From NCBI GenBank assembly GCA_002493395.1, contig DKYS01000035.1, forward strand, positions 10,378 to 23,695: a DNA stretch of 13,318 bases, written 5' to 3'. The position numbers and the translations under genes are program-made. Numbering within the stretch: the first letter of the stretch is position 1; every line of letters begins with the position of its first letter. Shown piece by piece: positions 6,968-13,126 of the stretch. The notes under the pieces were generated by a model, which searched no databases, had not been told where the DNA came from, and was given only the letters and a program-made list of their open reading frames with translations. This DNA is from Turicibacter sp. UBA7094 (GTDB lineage: Bacteria > Bacillota_I > Bacilli_A > MOL361 > Turicibacteraceae).

Positions 6968-6996
6968 ACTATATCAAATGAAAAAATCAGTGTCAA
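6968..6996 (-). promoter_or_regulatory. Promoter of the MATE gene, overlapping the preceding stop codon
   Basis: On the minus strand a perfect -35 TTGACA (6991-6996) and the -10 TATAGT (6968-6973) are separated by 17 bp. The -35 includes the TGA stop (6993-6995) of the LtaS-like gene. The predicted start, about 6961-6962, coincides with the foot of the hairpin. Confidence 0.75.
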
Positions 6997-8909
6997 TCCT
7001 TCTGCCCAAGTTTTACTTCTTCGCCTAACATCTCTTGGCGGCGACTTAATTGTTTCAGCGAAACGCATGAAAACTCTTTAGGTTCCACTTTTGCTAGCAA
7101 TTTTTTATCGCTAATAAAGATAGTTTCTACCTTTTTATGATCAATAAATAGTTGGGAATCGACATTAAATCCCTCACCCTCAATTACCAATCCTTCCTCA
7201 TTAAAGAAGTAGCGCTGTAACTTTTGCTCACCCATTCCAAAAGACATCGAATGTTCCTCAGGTTTTAAAGGGGGCGCTGTTAAATAACCTTTCCCTTCTA
7301 ATTGATCATACTGAGCCAATCTTAAAATTTCTCGATAAGCCGCATCATCTCTATAACTTTCATGAATATTTTGAATGACAGATAAAGGTAAGTTTAATGA
7401 TTTCATCAGCCATGTCCCGACATCGTAACAATTTAACGGAGAAAGTGGGGCTAATTCAAAGCGTGGATGTAAATGTAGCACAAAGTAATCCACTTCAAAA
7501 CGATCGTTCGAATAATAAGTTTCATCCGTTAAAATCGATAAATTCGGTAAATGATCAGAAAACATGACGACTAACGTTTCCTGAGGCGAGGATTCTAAAT
7601 AATCCATTAATCGCTTCAACTGCTGATCGAGTTGGTGAAGACGCGTTACATAATTTTGTAAGGTCTCCTTAACCGGTTCCTCTAAATGACCCAACACCTC
7701 TATCGGTTGAAGGTGTGCTGGTAGCCCTTCATCGTAAGGCTGGTGCGTTCCCGCCGTAATCCCATAAATAAAAGCAGGCTCATCTTTTTCTAACGTCTTC
7801 AAAATATAATCCATGACCCATTGGTCGTCCATTTGTGCTAAATCATGCGGGGTTGACACGCCACTCATATATTCAATCGGAATGTAACGTGAAAATCCAA
7901 GTTTTTCATACGCCAAATGACGGTTATAAAAATTCCCCTCATAATTATGAATTAGCGTCGAGGTATATCCAACACGTCCAAGCTGTGTGGCTAGCGACTC
8001 CACAGACTTATGTTTTAAAACAGATAGATGGGGGATTTCTCCAGGCTTTAACAATTCGGCACTCATAGAGGTTAGGACTGAAAATTCGGTTTTCGCCGTT
8101 CCACCGCCAAACGTTTGCACTTGCATCTTCTGACTTCGATGGCTTTCCTTTAACTGACGAAACGTTGGAATCGGATCTTCACTAAACGAGACTCCCTCTA
8201 ACAACATCGGATCAAAAAAGGATTCGAGCTGCAAGAAAATGATATTAGGTTGAGCTTTCTCTACCTTATCTTGGTTTTTCATCGCCATCCCCTTTAAAAT
8301 ACGCGCCATCGTCCCTTCACTGTAAGCGGCTGGCTTCCGATTTAAATACGGATATAACGAATTCATCATCGCATAGGCAAATCCCATTTTAGCATATTCC
8401 TCCGAAGTCGGATGAGACAACCGCCGTTTCTCTAATCGATTAATCCACCAAACAACTAAGACAAGATAACTAATAGCAAACACTGCACTTTCAGGACTAA
8501 TCGATGCTTGGAATTGAAAAATATAGGCACCTGCTAAAATTAAACCCACTATTCCAATAATGATGGCCCCAATTACCCGAGGGGTAAAGTAATGTGATGA
8601 GAGACTTAATCCTTCCTTAATTAAAAAAACATCAGAAAACATTAAAGCATACCCTCGAAGAGCCGTCACAATCGCATTCACAACCGCCAAAAACAACCAG
8701 AAAAAGAGGAGACAACTTAACAGGAAGATTTTTCGTGACGTCAAAAATACAAGCACAAGCGTTGCCGATACAATTAATAAGTTAATCATAAAATATCGAG
8801 GCTTCTGCTTCACAAAGCAAAAGACTTTGCGAATTGATTGAAATCGAATGATTTCCATCATAAAGGTTAACAAAAGCGAGATAATCAACCATCCGATTAA
8901 ATCCTTCAC
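6993..8909 (-). CDS. LtaS-like lipoteichoic acid synthase family protein
   Basis: 638 residues. About five hydrophobic segments lie in 1-160 (roughly 3-20, 42-57, 61-83, 112-134 and 140-156). An extracellular sulfatase-fold domain follows (about 220-535), with the expected catalytic residues: E229 in QLESFFD, nucleophile T271 in GGGTAKTEF, H389 in AGTHQPY, and D452-H453 in FSDHLP. In LtaS these bind the manganese ion and carry the glycerol phosphate intermediate while polyglycerolphosphate is built from phosphatidylglycerol. Residues about 565-612 form an extra strand-rich segment (GLVIEGEGFNVDSQLFIDHKKVET) resembling an IPT/TIG-type Ig-like fold. The GTG start at 8909 has AGGAGG (8918-8923) 8 nt upstream. 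No convincing promoter is seen in 8924-9013. It could be a paralogue that primes or modifies teichoic acid rather than the main synthase. Confidence 0.9.
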   Translation of the reverse strand: MKDLIGWLIISLLLTFMMEIIRFQSIRKVFCFVKQKPRYFMINLLIVSATLVLVFLTSRKIFLLSCLLFFWLFLAVVNAIVTALRGYALMFSDVFLIKEGLSLSSHYFTPRVIGAIIIGIVGLILAGAYIFQFQASISPESAVFAISYLVLVVWWINRLEKRRLSHPTSEEYAKMGFAYAMMNSLYPYLNRKPAAYSEGTMARILKGMAMKNQDKVEKAQPNIIFLQLESFFDPMLLEGVSFSEDPIPTFRQLKESHRSQKMQVQTFGGGTAKTEFSVLTSMSAELLKPGEIPHLSVLKHKSVESLATQLGRVGYTSTLIHNYEGNFYNRHLAYEKLGFSRYIPIEYMSGVSTPHDLAQMDDQWVMDYILKTLEKDEPAFIYGITAGTHQPYDEGLPAHLQPIEVLGHLEEPVKETLQNYVTRLHQLDQQLKRLMDYLESSPQETLVVMFSDHLPNLSILTDETYYSNDRFEVDYFVLHLHPRFELAPLSPLNCYDVGTWLMKSLNLPLSVIQNIHESYRDDAAYREILRLAQYDQLEGKGYLTAPPLKPEEHSMSFGMGEQKLQRYFFNEEGLVIEGEGFNVDSQLFIDHKKVETIFISDKKLLAKVEPKEFSCVSLKQLSRRQEMLGEEVKLGQKD

Positions 8910-9013
8910 TATATCTACCTCCTAAGTTCATCCATTCCACATAGACTTTAACGTTATCATATAACTCACTATCTTTCAACACCTGTGACACAATTTAAAT
9001 AAATAAACAACAG

Positions 9014-9059
9014 AAAAAAGCCGATCACACTCCTAAAAAGGAATCGTCATCGGCTTTTT
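9014..9059 (-). terminator. Terminator of the S1-domain gene (bidirectional shape)
   Basis: An 11-bp stem, AAAAAGCCGAT (9015-9025) with ATCGGCTTTTT (9049-9059), encloses a small inner hairpin TCCT/AGGA (9031-9042). The minus strand has a run of six T (9014-9019). Confidence 0.88.
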
Positions 9060-9106
9060 ACCAACCTAATCCCTTCTCTTTTATTTCTATGCAAATCCTC
9101 ATCGAT

Positions 9107-9886
9107 TTACGCCATTGAAATACAAGAGAACGGCTGATTTTCAATAATTTTTATAATTTTTCCTCTTACCTTTCCTTCCTCCTTACGAACTTGATGAATT
9201 CGAAAGGCAACACTCATCCCCTCTTTAGCAGATAGTGCTAGAGGAATCGGACAAATGGCATCTAAATTAGGGGCGAGATTAACAAAGCAAGCCCAAGGTT
9301 TAATACTACGAATGGTGCCATAAACGATGGTATGTGGCTCAAAATCGTTAATTGTAATGGCTGAAGTTTGAACATATTTTGTGACAGCCTGAACATTAAT
9401 TTTTAAATTAGTATTGGCTTTTAAAAAACATACCTCAATTTGTTCTCCCACGCGATAAACATCAGCAACCGTCGTATAATCAGCCGCAAAATCCTTATTT
9501 CTTAAAATAACTGAAATCCCATCAATCGTTAAATAAGCCCCAAAATAGGTCAAACGTGTCACCGTTGCTAAAAATGGTTGTCCTGTTTCTAAACGTTTAA
9601 TCAGCTCACGACGCTTTTGTCGCTTAACTTCAAGACATGAGCCATAATAAACTTGTCGGTGAGAATCATAACCAATCACCTCGTATGCGATCATTTGCCC
9701 CATGTAACGATGAAGCCCTCCTTTTAGTTCATAAAGCTCAAGCTTCGACCTTGCAATCACAATTTTTTGTCCCTTATTCTCAAGCCAAACTGAATCTTCC
9801 CCTAAATCATGATCATACTGAACACCCTTTACTTTTCCTTTCTGAATGTGCCCTAAATCTGACTCTATTGCGAAACTTTCCTTCAT
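9107..9886 (-). CDS. S1-domain RNA-binding protein, 259 aa
   Basis: Two S1-type OB folds can be read. The first is about residues 101-168 (TGQPFLATVTRLTYFGAYLTIDG through EQIEVCFLKANTN). The second is about 184-248 (PHTIVYGTIRSIKPWACFVNL through GKIIKII). Residues 12-90 are strand-rich and may be a diverged third OB-like unit. A basic helix, KRQKRRELIKRLE (88-100), links them. The architecture recalls bacterial S1-like proteins that bind RNA in translation or decay. No full ribosomal protein S1 is implied, since that protein carries more repeats. The start was set at the ATG at 9886, because AGGGGG (9893-9898) lies 6 nt upstream; an ATG at 9904 has no ribosome binding site. It is a single-gene unit whose promoter overlaps a cre-like palindrome. 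Confidence 0.82.
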   Translation of the reverse strand: MKESFAIESDLGHIQKGKVKGVQYDHDLGEDSVWLENKGQKIVIARSKLELYELKGGLHRYMGQMIAYEVIGYDSHRQVYYGSCLEVKRQKRRELIKRLETGQPFLATVTRLTYFGAYLTIDGISVILRNKDFAADYTTVADVYRVGEQIEVCFLKANTNLKINVQAVTKYVQTSAITINDFEPHTIVYGTIRSIKPWACFVNLAPNLDAICPIPLALSAKEGMSVAFRIHQVRKEEGKVRGKIIKIIENQPFSCISMA

Positions 9887-9921
9887 TTGAATCCCCCTAC
9901 TCATTTTAATCTCTAAAAAAA

Positions 9922-9935
9922 AGAAAGCGCTTTAT
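9922..9935. promoter_or_regulatory. cre-like CcpA box overlapping the S1-gene promoter
   Basis: A perfect 10-bp palindrome, AAAGCGCTTT (9924-9933), lies within AGAAAGCGCTTTAT. It matches 11 of 14 positions of the symmetric cre consensus TGAAAGCGCTTTCA. It overlaps the -10 and start region, a position from which CcpA would repress. Confidence 0.6.
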
Positions 9936-9960
9936 AATTGTATTGTATCAAAAAAGTCAA
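9931..9960 (-). promoter_or_regulatory. Promoter of the S1-domain gene
   Basis: On the minus strand TTGACT (9955-9960) and TATAAA (9931-9936) are separated by 18 bp. The start would fall inside the cre-like box. Confidence 0.6.
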
Positions 9961-9973
9961 AAAAAAGAAATAA

Positions 9974-10000
9974 AAAAAAGATGCTAAAGGCATCTTTTTT
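9974..10000 (-). terminator. Terminator overlapping the end of the symporter gene
   Basis: An 11-bp stem, AAAAAAGATGC (9974-9984) with GCATCTTTTTT (9990-10000), has a 5-nt loop and T-runs on both strands. The symporter's stop codon (9984-9986) lies in the loop, and its last codons form one arm of the stem. Confidence 0.88.
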
Positions 10001-11183
10001 CCTGTACACTCGAAGGGACTACGTCAACAGGTGTCATTAATTTTTCAATAAAGATGGCCATGGCCCCATCTCCTACGACATTAGTCGCTGTTCCGAAACT
10101 ATCTTGTGCTGCATGAAGGGCAATCATAAGTGGCGTTTGCAAAGCGCCAAATCCAAGCATCGACTGTAATAATCCAAGTGCCGACATCACGCCACCTCCC
10201 GGAACACCTGGTGCTGCAATCATCATCACACCGAGCATTAAAATAAAGGGGAGATATTGAGTAAGCGTTGGGAGTTGCCCATTCATAAAAATGAGTGCCA
10301 TCGACGTTAACACAATCGTCATCGTATCTCCTGCAATGTGTATCGTCGCTGATAGCGGGATAACAAACTCGCAAATATCTTCCCGCACCCCATTTGACTT
10401 CGCACATTCGAGCGTAATTGGAATGGTAGCAGCAGACGATTGAGTTCCTGCAGCGGTTAAATAAGCAGGTAACATTCGTTTTAATAAAACAAATGGATTT
10501 TTCCTTTTCACCCCACCCGCAATTCCATATAAGATGACCAAATATCCCGTTTGGAGTAAAAATAGCACGAGATAAACGAGAAAAAATGACATTAAGGTAA
10601 CAAAAATTTCCCCACTATAGCTTAACTCTGAAAAAACTGACCCAATATAAAGCGGAACAATTGGAATCATTACATTTTTAATCAATCCCATCATCAGTTC
10701 ACTAAAATCTGAGCAAATAGCAAGTAATGGGCTTTTTGGCTTAGAAGCTAGTCCGATTCCTAAAATGAAAGAGAAAATCAAAGCACTCATCACGTTCATT
10801 AAAGGAGGAATCTCAAGTGTAAATAATGGAGTGACGCCTGAACCATTAGCCGTCAATGTTTCTACATGTTGAATGAAGTGCGGTAACACCAGCACTCCAA
10901 CCACAAAAGCAACCAACCCGGCGCAAATCGTTGAAACATAGGCCAATCCTGTTGCTAATAGGAGTCCCTTTTTAGACTGACTTCCAAGAGAAGCAATTCC
11001 AGGAACAATCAGTCCGATAATAATCAAGGGAATCACAAAAGATAAGAACGTACTGACAAGTTGACGGAAGGTAGCGGTGACGAGAATTGGCAACACAAAC
11101 TGGGTCGTGCGACAAATCACCCCTAAACCAATCCCTATGAATAGCCATATCACAATACGTGCAATTAACGGTAACCTCTTCAC
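9984..11183 (-). CDS. Dicarboxylate/amino acid:cation symporter family protein
   Basis: A 399-residue protein of the DAACS (GltP/GltPh-like) family. The elements in order are a transmembrane scaffold (1-235), hairpin HP1 with the serine-rich AAGTQSSAAT (244-253), TM7 with ATIHIAGDT (279-287) where GltPh has the NMDGT motif, hairpin HP2 APGVPGGGVMSA (324-335), and TM8 with DSFGTATNVVGD (361-372). The aspartates equivalent to GltPh D394 and D405 and the Asn equivalent to N401 are kept. The arginine that holds the side-chain carboxylate of glutamate or aspartate (R397) is Gly here, and the NMDGT sodium-site motif is replaced. The substrate is therefore probably not an acidic amino acid. The GTG start at 11183 has AAAGGAGG 8 nt upstream; a nearby ATG (11188) is out of frame and stops after two codons. 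Single-gene unit. Confidence 0.88.
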   Translation of the reverse strand: MKRLPLIARIVIWLFIGIGLGVICRTTQFVLPILVTATFRQLVSTFLSFVIPLIIIGLIVPGIASLGSQSKKGLLLATGLAYVSTICAGLVAFVVGVLVLPHFIQHVETLTANGSGVTPLFTLEIPPLMNVMSALIFSFILGIGLASKPKSPLLAICSDFSELMMGLIKNVMIPIVPLYIGSVFSELSYSGEIFVTLMSFFLVYLVLFLLQTGYLVILYGIAGGVKRKNPFVLLKRMLPAYLTAAGTQSSAATIPITLECAKSNGVREDICEFVIPLSATIHIAGDTMTIVLTSMALIFMNGQLPTLTQYLPFILMLGVMMIAAPGVPGGGVMSALGLLQSMLGFGALQTPLMIALHAAQDSFGTATNVVGDGAMAIFIEKLMTPVDVVPSSVQEKRCL

Positions 11184-11219
11184 GTCATTCGCCTCCTTTT
11201 CAATTAAATAATTACTCTA

Positions 11220-11247
11220 ATTATGGCAGAAAAATAAAAAAAATCAA
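11220..11247 (-). promoter_or_regulatory. Promoter of the symporter gene
   Basis: On the minus strand TTGATT (11242-11247) and CATAAT (11220-11225) are separated by 16 bp. A short dyad, GAGTAAACTC (11248-11257), abuts the -35. Confidence 0.65.
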
Positions 11248-11267
11248 GAGTAAACTCCTAAAAAAGC

Positions 11268-11289
11268 GGGATTTTATCCATAAAAACCC
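11268..11289. repeat. 22-bp inverted repeat upstream of the symporter promoter
   Basis: GGGATTTTATC (11268-11278) is nearly the reverse complement of CATAAAAACCC (11279-11289), with one mismatched pair per half. The central gap is too small for a stable RNA loop, so a protein-binding dyad is more likely than a terminator. It starts 21 bp upstream of the -35. The remainder of the gene-free stretch 11290-11381 is AT-rich with nothing recognisable. Confidence 0.5.
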
Positions 11290-11381
11290 TTTATTCTATT
11301 CAATTTATTAAACATCCTTTAGAAATCTCATCCGACATAGGTTTATAAGATTCACTTAACTACTTTTTAATTTCTCATCAA

Positions 11382-11407
11382 AAAAAGAGGCGAATTCGCC
11401 TCTTTTT
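11382..11407 (-). terminator. Palindromic terminator downstream of the Rpn-like gene
   Basis: A 26-bp perfect palindrome with GAGGCG/CGCCTC core arms around AATT and T-runs on both strands. It lies 150 nt after the stop codon of the nuclease gene and also faces the symporter promoter region. Confidence 0.8.
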
Positions 11408-11427
11408 ATCCAACTCTATTTGAACCT

Positions 11428-11447
11428 CTCACGACTAAAGTCACGAG
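11428..11447. other. Imperfect hairpin resembling an IS200/IS605-type end
   Basis: CTC-AC-GACT, AA, AGTC-AC-GAG forms a 3+4 bp stem with a 2x2 internal mismatch. Similar ACTAAAGT-centred hairpins occur near the ends of IS200/IS605 and TnpB elements. No transposase or TnpB reading frame remains nearby. A second small hairpin, AGCTAAT/ATTAGCT, lies at 11531-11548. Confidence 0.25.
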
Positions 11448-11557
11448 TGTTCTTGCGATTTCCATAAAAAAAACTATTTTCTTCGTTTAAGATCCCCAGC
11501 AAAACCGCAATAAACAAGCAGATAGGGTCTAGCTAATTTTCATTAGCTTAAAATATG

Positions 11558-12571
11558 CTAATAGGTACTTTTTTTCCTAATCTGCGCGACCTCCACGACA
11601 GATAATCCCGTTTTAGTCGCAATCGTTTCATTATCTAGAATATCTAATAAATTAGTTGCAATTTCAATTGCTCCCTTCTTCACCCCTTGTTCAATCCCCT
11701 GTTGAATACCTTGCTCAATACCTTGCTCAATACCTTGCCCAATTCCTTGTTGAATACCCTGCTCAATGCCCTGTTGGAGGCCTTTTTCCAAGCCCCTTTG
11801 CATTCCCTTTTTCTCGGCATAGTGTAGACGGTTATGTCTGTCCATCCACTCTTTAAATCTTGCCTCATAATGCAATCGGTATTTTTGATCACAACTTAGC
11901 GCTAATAATTCTTCTTTTGCCTCACGAATCGGCTCATGTTGATGCGCTAATTCGTAACTTACACGGCTTTGGGGATGCTTAAGAAACTCAATCCATGCTT
12001 CAAGCTGCGTCTTTACCTCACGTACGTCCGTGATATCTTTCATTTTCTTTAATTCAATATAATGAATTTCCAGTAAATCAGTTAATTCATCATTTCGATC
12101 ACGCTCTTTTAATCGGTAAGAACTATGGTAATCATCGGTATCCATAAGATTAAAATCAAGGATATTGATACAAATGGTTCGTTCTAACTGATCATAAAAA
12201 TACCCACTTTCAAGTTGACCCGAAAACAAACGACTCCAATAAAAAAGGCTTCGTTCAATCATGTCATTTTCATCAGCTAATTGAACTTCAATATTGACGA
12301 GCTCCCCCTTATCTGTTTCAGCTAAGAGATCAAGAACTCCTAATTTATCTTTACGATGTCTTCTATCAAGGGTTCGGTCTTTAAACGTAATTGACGTAAT
12401 CGGTTCTTCGGGTGTTAGCACCGCATTTAAGAAGGAAATTAAAATTTCCGGTTTTTTCTCATTTCCAAATAGCCCCTTAAATACAAAATCCATCGTTGGG
12501 GGTAATAATACAGGTCCCAAGTCTTCCTCAACTCCTGTCACTCTAGGCTTTATATGTTTCATTTTTGTCAT
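11558..12571 (-). CDS. Rpn family PD-(D/E)XK nuclease / putative transposase
   Basis: A 337-residue protein of the Rpn recombination-promoting nuclease family (PDDEXK_2-type, often annotated as a transposase). The N-terminal motif is MDFVFKGLFGNEKKPEILISFLNAVL (27-52). The nuclease core shows D81 in VLDLLAE and E95-x-Q97 in NIEVQ, followed by the family's RSLFYWSRLFSGQL (107-120). A helical segment (160-255) leads to eleven four-residue repeats of the Gly-Ile-Glu-Gln kind (256-299) and a final helical motif, IATKTGLSVVEVAQIRKK (317-334). E. coli RpnA relatives cleave DNA and promote RecA-independent recombination. ATG at 12571 with AGGAG 8 nt upstream. It is the last gene before a riboswitch and terminator region. 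It is intact, and its active-site residues are present. Confidence 0.9.
   Translation of the reverse strand: MTKMKHIKPRVTGVEEDLGPVLLPPTMDFVFKGLFGNEKKPEILISFLNAVLTPEEPITSITFKDRTLDRRHRKDKLGVLDLLAETDKGELVNIEVQLADENDMIERSLFYWSRLFSGQLESGYFYDQLERTICINILDFNLMDTDDYHSSYRLKERDRNDELTDLLEIHYIELKKMKDITDVREVKTQLEAWIEFLKHPQSRVSYELAHQHEPIREAKEELLALSCDQKYRLHYEARFKEWMDRHNRLHYAEKKGMQRGLEKGLQQGIEQGIQQGIGQGIEQGIEQGIQQGIEQGVKKGAIEIATNLLDILDNETIATKTGLSVVEVAQIRKKSTY
11675..11806 (-). repeat. 11 x 12-bp tandem repeat within the Rpn-like gene
   Basis: The repeats encode GMQR GLEK GLQQ GIEQ GIQQ GIGQ GIEQ GIEQ GIQQ GIEQ GVKK. Several 12-bp units are nearly identical at DNA level (TTGCTCAATACC on the plus strand), so copy number can change in frame. 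Confidence 0.9.
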
Positions 12572-12591
12572 TTAAATTGCTCCTATTCTTT

Positions 12592-12620
12592 ATTATATTA
12601 AAATTTTGGGGATTTTAACA
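12592..12620 (-). promoter_or_regulatory. Candidate promoter of the Rpn-like gene
   Basis: A perfect -10 TATAAT (12592-12597) lies just upstream of the ribosome binding site; the -35 at 17 bp (TGTTAA, 12615-12620) is poor. If active, the nuclease gene would be independent of the riboswitch. Confidence 0.4.
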
Positions 12621-12680
12621 TCCTTCCCTCTTAAAATACGCTTAAAAATCTCTATTTCCTTTTTTAATTTTCTAATTTAT

Positions 12681-12707
12681 AAAAAAAGAGCCATTTTGGC
12701 TCTCTTT
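12681..12707 (-). terminator. Second terminator between riboswitch and Rpn-like gene
   Basis: A 7-bp stem, AGAGCCA (12687-12693) with TGGCTCT (12697-12703), has a 3-nt loop; on the minus strand it is followed by seven T. The segment 12708-12798 upstream of it holds no ORF with a ribosome binding site. Confidence 0.75.
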
Positions 12708-12798
12708 AACTTCAATTCTAACTATTGTAATCAAGCTGATTGTCTTTCTTATATTCGTGAAAAATATTAGGGGGGATATCCAAGTTAACATTTTGCAC

Positions 12799-12944
12799 AA
12801 AAAAAGAGCACCGACGGCCATTTCGATGCTCTACAAGTAAAAAGGATGTATGATGAGGACATACAAAGTTCTTACCTGTAGTCCACGAGATAACCGGTCG
12901 TGGGTAGAAACTAGTTAACCATATCTTAACAATTATACAAGTAA
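12799..12944 (-). promoter_or_regulatory. Guanine (purine-class) riboswitch with terminator platform
   Basis: Read on the minus strand. P1 is TTACTTGTA (12936-12944) with TACAGGTAA (12872-12880). P2 is GTTAA/TTAAC (12926-12930 with 12914-12918), with loop L2 GATATGG identical to that of the Bacillus xpt switch. The conserved J2/3 is GTTTCTAC (12904-12911). P3 is CCACGA/TCGTGG (12898-12903 with 12883-12888). J3/1 is GAC followed by T; the C at 12881 is the base equivalent to C74, which selects guanine over adenine. L3 (12889-12897) keeps the leading CC for the kissing-loop contact but has 9 nt instead of 7. The platform has a terminator (stem 12805-12814 with 12823-12832, seven T at 12799-12805). 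It also has an antiterminator strand, TTACTTGTAG (12831-12840), that repeats the P1 5' arm and competes for its 3' arm. This predicts an OFF switch when ligand binds. Confidence 0.9.
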
Positions 12945-12994
12945 ATGTTTCAACTATTTGGAGTAGGAAATGTTTTTATCATTTCCGGACTTAA

Positions 12995-13023
12995 ATCATA
13001 TCACGATTCCCCCCTCAGTTCAA
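12995..13023 (-). promoter_or_regulatory. Promoter of the riboswitch transcript
   Basis: On the minus strand TTGAAC (13018-13023) and TATGAT (12995-13000) are separated by 17 bp. The start would be about 12988, and the RNA would open with a 7-bp hairpin, GGAAATG/CATTTCC (12966-12986), before the aptamer. Confidence 0.6.
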
Positions 13024-13094
13024 GTCTTTTTTTAAAAAAATGGGCGTATGAGGCGGGATTAATGAGTAACAAGGATTCCTTATTATAGAGAAGC

Positions 13095-13118
13095 AAAAAA
13101 GAGGTCGCGAGACCCCTT
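13095..13118 (-). terminator. Terminator of the small gene at the right edge
   Basis: On the minus strand the stem GGTC/GACC (13103-13106 with 13111-13114) extends past one mismatch by three further pairs and is followed by TTTTTT (13095-13100). Confidence 0.7.
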
Positions 13119-13126
13119 CATGACGA

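Noticed and set aside
9637..9909. Plus-strand frame opposite the S1-domain gene
   Set aside because: It is antisense to a gene with recognisable domains, has no start signal, and overlaps that gene's promoter-proximal end.
11656..11856. Plus-strand frame rich in LAQY repeats
   Set aside because: It is the antisense reading of the 12-bp repeat in the nuclease gene; the repeat makes all frames stay open.
12675..12792. 39-codon minus-strand frame (MLTWISPL...) between riboswitch and Rpn-like gene
   Set aside because: There is no ribosome binding site before its ATG, and it runs through a terminator stem and T-run; it is not convincing as the riboswitch's target gene.
13068..13086. Near-palindrome around AAGGATTCCTT upstream of the riboswitch promoter
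   Set aside because: Arms are short with a one-base centre and no adjacent promoter on its own; it may be chance in AT-rich DNA.
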